A stretch of 64,000 nt of DNA, taken from the IMG/VR virus record IMGVR_UViG_3300020370_000002, positions 1 to 64,000 of that record; one strand, 5' to 3'. This stretch comes from a virus. Position 1 is the stretch's first letter, and every line of letters begins with the position of its first letter. This document shows, piece by piece, positions 17,269-26,863 of the stretch. A program made the translations under genes and the position numbers. The notes under the pieces were generated by a model. It was given only the letters and a program-made list of their open reading frames with translations. It was not told the origin of the DNA and ran no database searches.

Positions 17269-17953
17269 TGTTTATTTAGAGGGAGAAATGGGAGAAAAGT
17301 TTGGAACAAACTTTCAAGTCCATGCTGAAACTGTGCAAGATGTTTTAAAATGTATGGAAGCAAATCATCCCTCATTTAAAAAGTATCTTATCGACTGTCA
17401 TGAAGAAGATGTAGGTTTTATTATTGATGTTGCAGATAATAATTTAGAGTATGCAGAAGAGTGCTTAATGGAAGTAGGAGAGGGAGATATTACTATTACT
17501 CCTGCAGCTATGGGATCAAAGTCTGCACTAGGAAAAATTCTTGCAGCGATACTAATAGTTGTTGTTACAGTATGGGCAGTTAGTACATTTGGTGCGGGCA
17601 CTACATTGTTCGCAAAATTTGCTGGATTAACTGGTGTCGCTAAATTCGCAGCTTTTATGGCTTTAGGGGTTGCCACAAACTTAGCTATGGCAGGTATTAT
17701 GCAAATGATGGCACCTGATCCTTCAACAGACTCAGACCAAGAAGAAAGTTATTTATTCAATGGGGCCGCTTCTAATGTAATCGAAGGAGATCCTGTACCT
17801 GTTCTATACGGGCAACTTAGAGTTCCTGGGCAGCCTATAAGTTTCGAAGTATCAGGAGTTTCTTCTTATAGTAATACATATGCAACCAGTCGTGGTGGGG
17901 GCTCCGCTGGTGCTTCTGTAACTTCTAACTCGACTGTTGTAGGGAGAGCGTAA
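17258..17953 (+). CDS. Tail assembly protein, lambda gpI-like
   Basis: The 231-residue protein has a ubiquitin-like N-terminal half, a hydrophobic middle (about residues 93-150, with a clear membrane-like segment ILAAILIVVVTVWAV) and a C-terminal YLFNGAASNVIEGDPVPVLYG motif typical of gpI. gpI helps assemble the tail tip with gpJ. The gene lies between gpK and gpJ homologues and couples to gpJ through TAATG. Confidence 0.9.
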   Translation: MLRNVYLEGEMGEKFGTNFQVHAETVQDVLKCMEANHPSFKKYLIDCHEEDVGFIIDVADNNLEYAEECLMEVGEGDITITPAAMGSKSALGKILAAILIVVVTVWAVSTFGAGTTLFAKFAGLTGVAKFAAFMALGVATNLAMAGIMQMMAPDPSTDSDQEESYLFNGAASNVIEGDPVPVLYGQLRVPGQPISFEVSGVSSYSNTYATSRGGGSAGASVTSNSTVVGRA

Positions 17954-20900
17954 TGTCCGAATCCTCTATAAATGCTACTGACAGACGTAGGTATGCTCCT
18001 CAAAATGATTCTTTAAACTACTCTTCTCGTGGTTTTACAGAGCAAACTATTGCAATCTCAGATGTTATTTCAGAGGGACCTATCGCTGGTTTAGTAAACG
18101 GTGGAAGTAGTATATTTTTAAATAATGATTCTTTAGAAGCGGAGGCTCAAACAGTTTATAGTGCCCCAGCGGGTGCAACAGTTGCATTAACATCTGGTAG
18201 CACAACTGCTACTGTTGATTCACAAGGAAATTCTTTTAATGTGCAGTCTGCTGTAGATGGTAAAAAATATCTACAAATATTCGATGCTTATACAATGTCT
18301 GTTACTGCAGCAGGTGTAGAATATCATGGAGGCCAAGGAAGCGGGGGTGGTTTTGTTCCTGACATGCCTAGAGGGGGATCAACAGTTATAACCAGAACTG
18401 CAGGAGCCAGCTTTACCTCTGCAATGAATACTACAGCAGGAAGTAGCCCATATGTTGCAACGCAAGAAACTATAACAAATGGCGGTGTTCGTGGAAATCT
18501 TACTATAAAATCTAGAAATTATGAACTTTCAGGAAATTTTAGTAATGTAAATACTAGCAATCAAACTGCCACATTTACTTTTGTGAATACTGCAGGATGG
18601 GCTCTTATGGGTGCAGTTGGTGATAACGAAGGGTTTGGGGGTACTACAGTTCATACACTGACCATTGATTTATACTTAGAAATTTCTGCAATAAATGGGA
18701 CTACTATAACTCTTGCAAGCGCCCCTCCTTCAGATTTATTTTCAGGATCTCCTAGAACTTTTAGCTTTGGAATTACCAGACCTATAACAACCCACAGTGC
18801 TGCGCCTGATTATGGTTCTAATACACAAGCTGATACAGAAAAATATGAGGGGGCAGGGTTTACTTTTAATCCTGGAGATGTTTTTCAGCCTGCACTTCCT
18901 GGCTTGGGTGGAGTAGGGGTTTCTTCAGTGCCTATTAGTTTTCCTTCGGGCGCACTAGAAAAAAATAATGCAAAAGTTATAACAGCAAGCGGGTCACAAG
19001 CAGCTCTAATAGATGAAGTAAAAATTCTAGTTACATACCCGAACGGCTTATATACTCAAGACGGTGGAAAGGATAAAAAATGGCCTTCAGGTGCAGCATA
19101 CCATATTGAACTAGCTATAAATAGAGGGTCGGGTGATGTGTATGAAACCGTTAGAGGAAACGGTTCAAAAGGCGGTTTATCCTGTTTCACACATGGAGGA
19201 ACTTATACTTCCGCTACAACTTTTGAATTTAGAATAAACTTAGAACAGTATCAACCTTTTCAAGCGTTCAAAATACGAATTACTAGAAAGACAATGCATG
19301 CTTTTAATGATGGGCATGTTCAATGGCCTAGTCTTAATGAAGTGTTTGGAGGAAAACATAAAATTGTAGGAACTAGTCAAATTGCGGGAGTACAAGGATT
19401 AATCAAAGAAAAATTAAATTATCCATACACCGCAATGGCAAATGTTTCTTTTAGCTCAAAATCTTTTCAATCCGTACCGTCCAGAACTTACGAGTGTCAA
19501 GGATTAAAAATTAAAGTTCCCTCAAATTATGTGACTCGGCAAGAGAATGACGGTCTCAACGCACAGTATAACAGAAATGTAAGCACGGGTGCTCTTGTAG
19601 TAGATGGAAGTAACAATCCGCTGCCTCAATTTTGGGACGGCAATTTTAGAGATATAGATGTCTTTACAGATAATCCTGCTTGGATTTTTTATGATATACT
19701 TACGAATAATCGCTATGGTTTAGGAGAGTTTTTACGTTCTACTGATATTGATAAGTTTTCTCTATATAAAATTGCAAGATATTGTGATGAGCTAGTTCCC
19801 GATGGAAAAGGAGGGCAAGAACCTAGATTTACTGCAAACTTATATCTAACAAAAGCTACTGATGCTTTCAAAGTTATGAAAGATATAGCAACTATTTTTA
19901 GAGGTATTCTTTACTGGTCTGATTCTAAATTTTTTGCAGTTATTGATGAGAAGAGAGAACCTATTTATACTTTTTCTAAGGCTAATGTTATTGATGGTCA
20001 GTTTAAATATGAGTCAACAGGAGACAAAACTCGAGCAAATCAAATAATTGTTACTTGGAATAACCCAGAGTCAGACTATAAGCTTGAACCTCTTCTAGTA
20101 GAAGACAGAGAAAATCAAATAAAAACAGGAAAAATAGTTAGTAGTAAAGCTATGGCTTATGGTTGTACTTCCCAAGGCCAAGCAGTAAGATATGGTAGAT
20201 GGAAATTATGGACGGCTATAAATCAAACAGAAGTTTTATCCTTTGAAACCTCAATAAATGCAGGATTTCTTAGTCCGGGCGACATAGTAAATATTCATGA
20301 TGAAGCAGATTTTAGGATGCCTTTTAGTGGTAGAATAAGAAGTTGTACTAATTCTGAGATTACCATAGATCGTTCTGTTGCATCAGATTTTGCAAACGGA
20401 TTTAATTATACTATTGCTGTGATAATTCCTAAAAGAACGATACTCTTGAACCAAGATAGAGCAGTTGTTAAAACATCGTCAGGAGATGTTACTCTAACAA
20501 GAGGAGACGAAGTTACAGAAGCACAAACAGAGAAAAGTGGAAGTGCGGTTACATTATTAAATGCTAGTCAAGATACCACCGATAAGAATATAGTAAGTGC
20601 GTTAGATACTTCTGGAAACTCTATAGAATTGCAGTATGCAGAGTCTCAAATAGTTGAAGAAAGAACTTTAACAACAGGAAGTGCGACTACAAACGATGGA
20701 GTAGATACAATTCCTATTTCTTCAGCTTTTTCTGAGACTCCTGCGGTGGGGGCCATTTGGGCAATAAAAGAAACCTCTACTTCTACGGCGGTAATAACAG
20801 AATCATCCTATAAGCAATTCAAAATAATGACTATAGATGAAACTAGTAAAGGAAAGTATGGAATAGTAGCAGTTCAGTATGAGCCAGGAAAATTTGATGT

Positions 20901-23781
20901 TCTTGAAAATGATTTTACTTTAGATACTCCCGATCCTTTATATTCACCTGAAGGTGTTTCTGACGTACCTGCCCCCAAAAATATACGAATACTTAGAATG
21001 TCTTCGGCAGGAAAAGACGGAGAAGAGCTAGCTCTTGCTTGGGATCCCCCCGATCCTGTGGGTAGCTCTGGTGTATCTTCTAATTATGAACATTTATCCT
21101 ATTTTGAAGTAACTCATAACTGTACTTCAAGTACTGGAAGACCTCCCACTTTTACTGTACCCGCAGAAAGAACTTCGGTAGGTTTTAATAATGTTCCTGA
21201 CGGTCTATTTGCTGTTTTTCAAATTAGAACAGTCAGCGCTAAAGGAAGAAAATCAGAAGCAGCAGTAGCAAAAATACAAGTTGAAGATATATTTAGTGGC
21301 AACTTTCCTCGAACAGGCGGAATTATAAGAGGAGGATTTTCCTCAAATGATGTAATGATGATTGATTCTGGCTCTGAGAAAGGAACTGTAAAATTTACAA
21401 ATACCTCTTTTGTGGCAGCGCCCTTCACAGATATAGAACTAGGAAAAAGAAATACAGAAGCAGATGCAAATACTTATTCTATATCTACAGCTCCTTTAGC
21501 AAACGCACAATGGCCTCAACAAAATTCTACGGGCGGTTCAGACTTGGGCTGGATATTCATGGATTTTAGTAAACTTGATGCTTCTAATCCAAACGCTGAT
21601 GCACTTAAGCTAATACAATTAAAACAAGCGGGGGACTCAGAATATGGAGTAGAGTATTGGTATGATGGAACTAAATTTATAGCGGATTCGGATAGTATAT
21701 GGACAGGTGTAGGAAATGTTGCAGTAACTCAAGGAGAGAGAAAAGTAACGGGTTCAGGATTTAACTCTAGCTTAAAAATACCTGATACTGTAAGAATTGG
21801 TACTTTTGGGGCAAAAGTTGCTTATGTAGAAAGCGATACCGTTGCATACCTAACACATGCGTATACAGGAAGTACAAGCGCAAGTATAGCTATGCATACA
21901 CAGGAACTTGATATAGATTATGATACAGATTTCTTAGTTTGTGCAGTTCACTACACCGCATCTGAGAATGATAGTGCAGGCCAGTCTGGAAAATATCGAA
22001 TAAGTGGTAATGGTATGACTTTCTTAGAAATTACTCCAGACCTAAATGCAATAGGAAGATCTGTAGTTGTTAATTCTCCTGTCCCTTTCTTACAATACCA
22101 AGCAGATAATACTCAAGTTACAACTTATGCTAATATTCAACTTACTATGGCTGCCGTTAATTTTGATGAGGCAGAGTTTAAAGTAACAGGTAGTGGTTTT
22201 AGTCAAGTAAACCAAAGTCAAGAAGGTGTTTTCACTACAGGTACAAATAATTCTCGTACAGTTACTGTCCATAACAGTAGTAGTGCTATAACTTACTCTG
22301 CAACTCCCATAGATTTTACAGTAACTGCAAGAGAAAAGTCTGATCCAGATAATACAAGCAAGCAAGTAACTTCTACTTTCTCTATAGGAAAAATAAGGGA
22401 GGGTATACAAGGTAACTCGACAGCTCTGGTATATTTATATAAAAATAGTGAGGACGATCCTGGCTCAGTAGGAAACTCTTTTCCTACCGTTACAGTAGCA
22501 CTCTCAGGTACGGGAGCAGGGACAATTACAGGAGTCTCTTCTGGCGTTATATCAGGGGCGGGACAAATTGGAAGCACGGGATGGTTTAAAACTCCACAAA
22601 CTCCTAATACAAACGAAAAAATATGGGTAGTTGCAGCAACTGCAAACGGCTTAGGAACTACAGATACAATTCTTAATACTGAATGGACCTCTCCAGTACA
22701 ATTCTCAGGAGCAGACGGAAACCCAGGACCTGGGGGTTTCAGTAGCGCAACAGTAGAAATATTTAAACTAAGCACTGTTGGCACTGGGTCAACAACTACA
22801 CCAAACCAAGCTTTAACTTATAAGTTTTCTGATGGAACTTTAAAAAATAGTTCAGGAGTTGCTCAGAATACTGCTGGCAATGTTACAGGTTTTAATGGCT
22901 GGAGAACAGTTGCTCCAAATCCTGATAGCACTAATAAATATTTATATAAAAGAACTGCAGCAGCGATAGCAACAACTTTAGCTACTCCTGCTAATACTAC
23001 CGCCAGTATAGCTACAAATGACTGGTCTGACGCTATTTTAATAGCTCAACTTGTAGAAGGAGGTCCAGGAGCTCCTGGTAAATTATCAATAACTGGTACT
23101 TTGTACTATCAAACTGGAGTTGTGGCTGTGGGAGGAAGTTTTACTCCTCCTAGTGTCCCTAGTGGCAGTATAAATTTTAGATTTAGTGACAATAAGTTCC
23201 AAGAGGGAGGCTCCTTCTTAGACACTGTAGATGGTTGGGCACTTAAAACTCCAACTTTTGCACCTTTTAATGCTAGTGATGTTGCGCAAAAATGGTATGC
23301 TTGTACTTTCTCAGCAGAAGAAAACGAATCTGAAGGAGACATAGCAAGTGGCAGTAATCTTACCTTTGTTAATGTTACAGAGGTACATTCGTTTGATGGT
23401 GTTGTTGCCTTTACAGATTTAGAAAATGCGGGAGGAAGTACAGTAATACAAGGAGAGTATATAAACACGGGACAAATCAAAAGAGGTAGCCCTGAAGCAT
23501 CAGAGATAGACGGTACTAATTTTGTAGGTAATGGTGAATTTGTTATTAACTTGTTAGATGGAACAATTAATACTCCTAAATTTAAAGTTAAAGGAAGTAC
23601 GGGAGACGCAGAGTTTAAGGGCTCCGTAAAAGGAGGCTCTTTTGAGGGTACAAACTCCTTGCTTACAAATGCAGGAGATAAAATTACGGTAGGAAATAAT
23701 GTCACCATAGACGGACAAAATCAACAGATTAAGATAACAGATGCATCTGGTAATACGCGCGTAGTATTAGGAAAATTATAG
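17953..23781 (+). CDS. Central tail fibre / host specificity protein, lambda gpJ-like
   Basis: The 1942-residue protein starts with a gpJ-type hub region (TIAISDVISEGPIAGLVNG near 30-50, then NRYGLGEFL near 590). A fibronectin type III-like segment lies near residue 1015-1080 (PAPKNIRILRM and later FQIRTVSAKGR). The last 130 residues, ending in DASGNTRVVLGKL, look like the J-type shaft with beta-repeat GSVKGGSFEGTN. It is longer than lambda gpJ (1132 residues), with much added beta-rich sequence. It should contact the receptor and trigger DNA release. Confidence 0.92.
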   Translation: MSESSINATDRRRYAPQNDSLNYSSRGFTEQTIAISDVISEGPIAGLVNGGSSIFLNNDSLEAEAQTVYSAPAGATVALTSGSTTATVDSQGNSFNVQSAVDGKKYLQIFDAYTMSVTAAGVEYHGGQGSGGGFVPDMPRGGSTVITRTAGASFTSAMNTTAGSSPYVATQETITNGGVRGNLTIKSRNYELSGNFSNVNTSNQTATFTFVNTAGWALMGAVGDNEGFGGTTVHTLTIDLYLEISAINGTTITLASAPPSDLFSGSPRTFSFGITRPITTHSAAPDYGSNTQADTEKYEGAGFTFNPGDVFQPALPGLGGVGVSSVPISFPSGALEKNNAKVITASGSQAALIDEVKILVTYPNGLYTQDGGKDKKWPSGAAYHIELAINRGSGDVYETVRGNGSKGGLSCFTHGGTYTSATTFEFRINLEQYQPFQAFKIRITRKTMHAFNDGHVQWPSLNEVFGGKHKIVGTSQIAGVQGLIKEKLNYPYTAMANVSFSSKSFQSVPSRTYECQGLKIKVPSNYVTRQENDGLNAQYNRNVSTGALVVDGSNNPLPQFWDGNFRDIDVFTDNPAWIFYDILTNNRYGLGEFLRSTDIDKFSLYKIARYCDELVPDGKGGQEPRFTANLYLTKATDAFKVMKDIATIFRGILYWSDSKFFAVIDEKREPIYTFSKANVIDGQFKYESTGDKTRANQIIVTWNNPESDYKLEPLLVEDRENQIKTGKIVSSKAMAYGCTSQGQAVRYGRWKLWTAINQTEVLSFETSINAGFLSPGDIVNIHDEADFRMPFSGRIRSCTNSEITIDRSVASDFANGFNYTIAVIIPKRTILLNQDRAVVKTSSGDVTLTRGDEVTEAQTEKSGSAVTLLNASQDTTDKNIVSALDTSGNSIELQYAESQIVEERTLTTGSATTNDGVDTIPISSAFSETPAVGAIWAIKETSTSTAVITESSYKQFKIMTIDETSKGKYGIVAVQYEPGKFDVLENDFTLDTPDPLYSPEGVSDVPAPKNIRILRMSSAGKDGEELALAWDPPDPVGSSGVSSNYEHLSYFEVTHNCTSSTGRPPTFTVPAERTSVGFNNVPDGLFAVFQIRTVSAKGRKSEAAVAKIQVEDIFSGNFPRTGGIIRGGFSSNDVMMIDSGSEKGTVKFTNTSFVAAPFTDIELGKRNTEADANTYSISTAPLANAQWPQQNSTGGSDLGWIFMDFSKLDASNPNADALKLIQLKQAGDSEYGVEYWYDGTKFIADSDSIWTGVGNVAVTQGERKVTGSGFNSSLKIPDTVRIGTFGAKVAYVESDTVAYLTHAYTGSTSASIAMHTQELDIDYDTDFLVCAVHYTASENDSAGQSGKYRISGNGMTFLEITPDLNAIGRSVVVNSPVPFLQYQADNTQVTTYANIQLTMAAVNFDEAEFKVTGSGFSQVNQSQEGVFTTGTNNSRTVTVHNSSSAITYSATPIDFTVTAREKSDPDNTSKQVTSTFSIGKIREGIQGNSTALVYLYKNSEDDPGSVGNSFPTVTVALSGTGAGTITGVSSGVISGAGQIGSTGWFKTPQTPNTNEKIWVVAATANGLGTTDTILNTEWTSPVQFSGADGNPGPGGFSSATVEIFKLSTVGTGSTTTPNQALTYKFSDGTLKNSSGVAQNTAGNVTGFNGWRTVAPNPDSTNKYLYKRTAAAIATTLATPANTTASIATNDWSDAILIAQLVEGGPGAPGKLSITGTLYYQTGVVAVGGSFTPPSVPSGSINFRFSDNKFQEGGSFLDTVDGWALKTPTFAPFNASDVAQKWYACTFSAEENESEGDIASGSNLTFVNVTEVHSFDGVVAFTDLENAGGSTVIQGEYINTGQIKRGSPEASEIDGTNFVGNGEFVINLLDGTINTPKFKVKGSTGDAEFKGSVKGGSFEGTNSLLTNAGDKITVGNNVTIDGQNQQIKITDASGNTRVVLGKL

Positions 23782-23804
23782 CTCTTACCCTCAAAAAATA
23801 AACC

Positions 23805-23833
23805 TTGACTAAGGAGGTGGATTGTATTATAAT
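23805..23833 (+). promoter_or_regulatory. Promoter for the tail fibre region
   Basis: TTGACT (23805-23810) and TATAAT (23828-23833) are 17 bp apart, preceded by an A-rich run like that of the other promoters. It lies between the gpJ-like gene and the first fibre gene. An AAGGAGGTGG stretch inside the spacer is probably not a ribosome site for any visible ORF. Confidence 0.8.
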
Positions 23834-23853
23834 TACACCATGGAGAAAAACTT

Positions 23854-24192
23854 ATGAGTGCAGGAACATATAACTTAGTAGTCGACCAAGGCTCTAGCTT
23901 TGCTCTTGACTTGGCAATTAAGCAAGCAGGATCAGCTTTAAACTTGACTAATTATACTGGTCGAGCACAGCTGCGTACGGCTCACTCTGCTTCTTCTGTT
24001 TCTGCTACTTTTACAGTTACTAAAACTAATGCAGCTCAAGGTACTTTAAAATTGGAGCTGTCAGCAACTCAAACTGCTAACTTACCTGCAGGACAATATG
24101 TATATGATTTAGAAATTTTCACTTCAGGCGATGCTATTGTTAAAAGAATTTTGCAGGGAGACGTAACTATAACACCGGAAGTCACACGATGA
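23854..24192 (+). CDS. Small beta-sandwich tail protein
   Basis: This 112-residue protein begins MSAGTYNLVVDQGSSFALDL and continues with TGRAQLRT, LSATQTANLPAGQYVYDLEI and ends near TITPEVTR. These are marks of a small phage virion domain that recurs in baseplates and fibres of marine phages. It probably links fibres to the tip. GGAG precedes the ATG at a fair distance, and the gene overlaps the next by 4 bp (ATGA). Confidence 0.65.
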   Translation: MSAGTYNLVVDQGSSFALDLAIKQAGSALNLTNYTGRAQLRTAHSASSVSATFTVTKTNAAQGTLKLELSATQTANLPAGQYVYDLEIFTSGDAIVKRILQGDVTITPEVTR

Positions 24193-24599
24193 GTACTCAA
24201 ACTACCTTGGAGCTTACAGAAGAAGTTACAGAAGTTGCTGTAACTGGAGATACTATTAGTGTTACTATAACTGACGATATTACAGAAGTTCAAGCATATA
24301 CATTAGCAATACCCATAGATACTCCGGGTCAGCTTGCTGCAGCAAACGTAACAGTAGTACCTTATAATACTATTACATCTAATACACTACAAAGTGCTTT
24401 AGAAGAGCTAGCGGATCAGAATTTTAGAGGCACAAGTACTCCTTCTTCGAATATACAAGAAGGGGATACGTGGTATGACACAGATGACGATCAATTTAAA
24501 GTCTATAGAGAGACAAGTTCTGGGAACTTTGCATGGGTTCCTATAATGGTAGGAAACATCTCACCCGACTCAGACACAATAGACGCAGGATCCTACTAG
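24189..24599 (+). CDS. Fibre-associated structural protein
   Basis: The 136-residue acidic, Thr-rich protein alternates beta-strand-like segments (EVTEVAVTGDTISVTITDD) and ends with a TWYDTDDDQFKVYRETSSG stretch found in phage fibre connectors. The middle NTLQSALEELADQNFRG is a fibre-type trimerisation pattern. It is coupled to the previous gene and followed by a large fibre gene. Exact role unknown. Confidence 0.6.
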   Translation: MSTQTTLELTEEVTEVAVTGDTISVTITDDITEVQAYTLAIPIDTPGQLAAANVTVVPYNTITSNTLQSALEELADQNFRGTSTPSSNIQEGDTWYDTDDDQFKVYRETSSGNFAWVPIMVGNISPDSDTIDAGSY

Positions 24600-24617
24600 G
24601 ATATTTCGGAGTTTTAA

Positions 24618-25730
24618 ATGGCTCAAACAATGAAAATCAAAAGAAGTACCGGGACTGGCAAACCCACTTCGGTAGCACAGGGTGAGCTATTTTATGCGTA
24701 CGGTACAGGGGGTACTTACGGTAAACGACTCGCTATAGGCCATGTCAACGGCGGGGGCGATACTCCAGAGATTATCGGTGGTAAGTTCTTTACTGATTTA
24801 CTCGATGTTACAGCAGGAAATATAACTGCTAGTAAAGCCCTACTTCTAGATGCCAATTCTACTGTAGATGAATGGAAGATTAGAGCACAAGGACAGTTAA
24901 AACTTTTTGAAGCAACTGCAAATGGAAGCAATTATTTAGGTATAAAAGCTCCTGCAACAGTTAATAGTGATCTTACTTATACTCTTCCTGCAGAAGCAGT
25001 AAATGGTAGATTTTTACAAACAGACGGTTCGGGAGTTTTATCTTGGACTGCTGTTGCAACAACTATTCTTATAGGGGCAGATTCGGGTAGTAATGATACT
25101 GTAAATCTTGGCGAAACTATTAACTTTACAGGAACAACCAATGAAATTGAAACCACGGTATCTAATAATGAAATAACAATAGGATTACCTGATAATGTTG
25201 TTATAGCGGGTAATCTAACAGTTAATGGTACAACTACTACTATTAATACAGCTACTCTTGATGTTGAAGACTCCTTAATTCAGTTAGCAAAAGCAAATAC
25301 TTCTTCAGATAGTATAGATATTGGTCTTTATGGTATCTATGACACAGGAGGCACTGATAAATATTCAGGATTATTCAGAGATGCTTCTGATTCAGGAAAA
25401 TGGAAACTATTTAAAGACAATCAAGCCGCTCCTGCTGCAACAGTTAACCCTTCTGGAACAGGATATGCAGTAGCTACTCTTGTTGCCCACCTTGAAGACT
25501 CAAATATTACTGTTACAGGTGGATCAATTACAGGCATTACTGATCTTGCAGTAGCAGATGGAGGTACAGGACTTTCAGCAATTGCAAAAGGATCTATACT
25601 TGCAGCAAATTCAGCAAACGTACTCACAGCAGTAGATGGTGGAGGATCAACAGATAAAATGTTGTTATATACAGCATCTTCTGACACGATTTCATGGTCA
25701 AATACTATAGACGGCGGAACTTATTCATAA
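24618..25730 (+). CDS. Tail fibre protein 1
   Basis: The 370-residue protein starts KIKRSTGTGKPTSVAQGEL, the N-terminal attachment pattern of many phage fibres. The centre has VVIAGNLTVNGTTTTINTAT and IDIGLYGIYDTGG, a beta-helical shaft module common in marine phage fibres. The end is a Gly/Thr/Ser-rich repeat. GGAG precedes the ATG. It starts the first of three apparent fibre cassettes. Confidence 0.75.
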   Translation: MAQTMKIKRSTGTGKPTSVAQGELFYAYGTGGTYGKRLAIGHVNGGGDTPEIIGGKFFTDLLDVTAGNITASKALLLDANSTVDEWKIRAQGQLKLFEATANGSNYLGIKAPATVNSDLTYTLPAEAVNGRFLQTDGSGVLSWTAVATTILIGADSGSNDTVNLGETINFTGTTNEIETTVSNNEITIGLPDNVVIAGNLTVNGTTTTINTATLDVEDSLIQLAKANTSSDSIDIGLYGIYDTGGTDKYSGLFRDASDSGKWKLFKDNQAAPAATVNPSGTGYAVATLVAHLEDSNITVTGGSITGITDLAVADGGTGLSAIAKGSILAANSANVLTAVDGGGSTDKMLLYTASSDTISWSNTIDGGTYS

Positions 25731-25742
25731 TAGGAGATAGCA

Positions 25743-26861
25743 ATGGCAATGGTAATTAAGCCAAAGCGGAAGTTTACTGCTGGTGCTCCTACAACGTCAG
25801 ACATTGTAGAGGGTGAAATTGCAATTAACACCGCCGATAAGAAGTTATACGTTAGAGATAACTCTAATGCTATAATTGAAATCGGGGGTGCTGCTGGTAC
25901 AACGGCAGAAATTACACAAAATAGTCATGGTTTTGTAGTTAAAGATGCTATCTATCATAATGGAAGTGCTTGGGCAAAGGCACAAGCAAACTCGGTAAAT
26001 AGTTTAGCGCTTGGAATTGTTACTGAAAAAACTACTAATACATTTGTAGTTGCACAGTCGGGAAGGTTTACAATAAGCTCTCACAGTCTTATAGTTGGAC
26101 AGTGGTACTACTTAAGCGCGTCTTCAGCAGGAGGGCTTGTTACTACAGAGCCAGTTATTTCTCAACCGATAGTGTATGTAGAAGATGCAAATACTATACA
26201 AATTTTTCAGTATCGTCCTACAAATTTACTGGTAAACGGTAGTTCAAGTATAATACCGGGCAATAACACAGTAACATCAGCAAAGATAGTAGATGGCACA
26301 ATCGTAGCGGCAGATTTAGCAACAAATGCGATTACAACAGCAAAGATAACAGACTTAAATGTTACAACAGGCAAAATAGCGAATGATGCTATTACAGCTG
26401 CAAAAATAGATAATGACGCAGTAGGAGCTGCAGCAATAGCTGATGACGCAGTAGGAGCTGACGCAATAGCTGATAACTCCGTAGATATTGCACGTTTAAA
26501 TGTAACTGATGGTTCGAATGGTCAGTTTTTAAAAACGAATGGTTCAGGTACTCTATCTTTCGCCTCAATAACTCCTGATAGTGGAAGACCCTACACAGAC
26601 TGGGCAATAAAAACAGGCACGTATACGGCAGTTGACAAGGATCAACTTATAGCAAATAGCGGAAGTGCTTTTACTATTACACTTCCAGCAGGTTCGGCAG
26701 GAAACACAGTAATTATCTGTAATGCGGGAGCAGGAACTGTAACAATCGGAAGAAACGGGAGTCAAAAAATAAATAGTGCAGCAGAGGATGGTACTTTACC
26801 TCAGGGCAATAGCGTTCAACTTGTGTATGTAAGTGATCCTATTGGTTGGTTCGAGATTTAA
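25743..26861 (+). CDS. Tail fibre protein 2 with Ala-Ile-Asp repeats
   Basis: The 372-residue protein starts with a fibre attachment motif (KPKRKFTAGAPTTSDIVEGEI). Residues about 180-245 form short repeats of the type IANDAITAAKI / ADDAVGADAI, then RLNVTDGSNGQFLKTNGSG. The last about 95 residues (from DWAIKTGTYTA) are closely related to the end of the gene at 34176-34637. So the C-terminal knob has been duplicated between cassettes. AGGAGATA precedes the start. Confidence 0.75.
   Translation: MAMVIKPKRKFTAGAPTTSDIVEGEIAINTADKKLYVRDNSNAIIEIGGAAGTTAEITQNSHGFVVKDAIYHNGSAWAKAQANSVNSLALGIVTEKTTNTFVVAQSGRFTISSHSLIVGQWYYLSASSAGGLVTTEPVISQPIVYVEDANTIQIFQYRPTNLLVNGSSSIIPGNNTVTSAKIVDGTIVAADLATNAITTAKITDLNVTTGKIANDAITAAKIDNDAVGAAAIADDAVGADAIADNSVDIARLNVTDGSNGQFLKTNGSGTLSFASITPDSGRPYTDWAIKTGTYTAVDKDQLIANSGSAFTITLPAGSAGNTVIICNAGAGTVTIGRNGSQKINSAAEDGTLPQGNSVQLVYVSDPIGWFEI
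26411..26470 (+). repeat. Two tandem 30-bp repeats inside fibre gene 2
   Basis: Units 26411-26440 and 26441-26470 share the core GACGCAGTAGGAGCTG and the ending GCAATAGC, differing at a few bases. They code for the DDAVGAxAIA-type peptide repeat. Such repeats can change copy number and so alter fibre length. Confidence 0.8.
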
Positions 26862-26863
26862 TT

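Noticed and set aside
23109-23708. Long antisense frame (199 codons) inside the gpJ-like gene
   Set aside because: It mirrors a well-supported coding region, has no ribosome site and a Pro/Ser/Leu-heavy composition typical of the reverse strand of Gly/Thr-rich genes.
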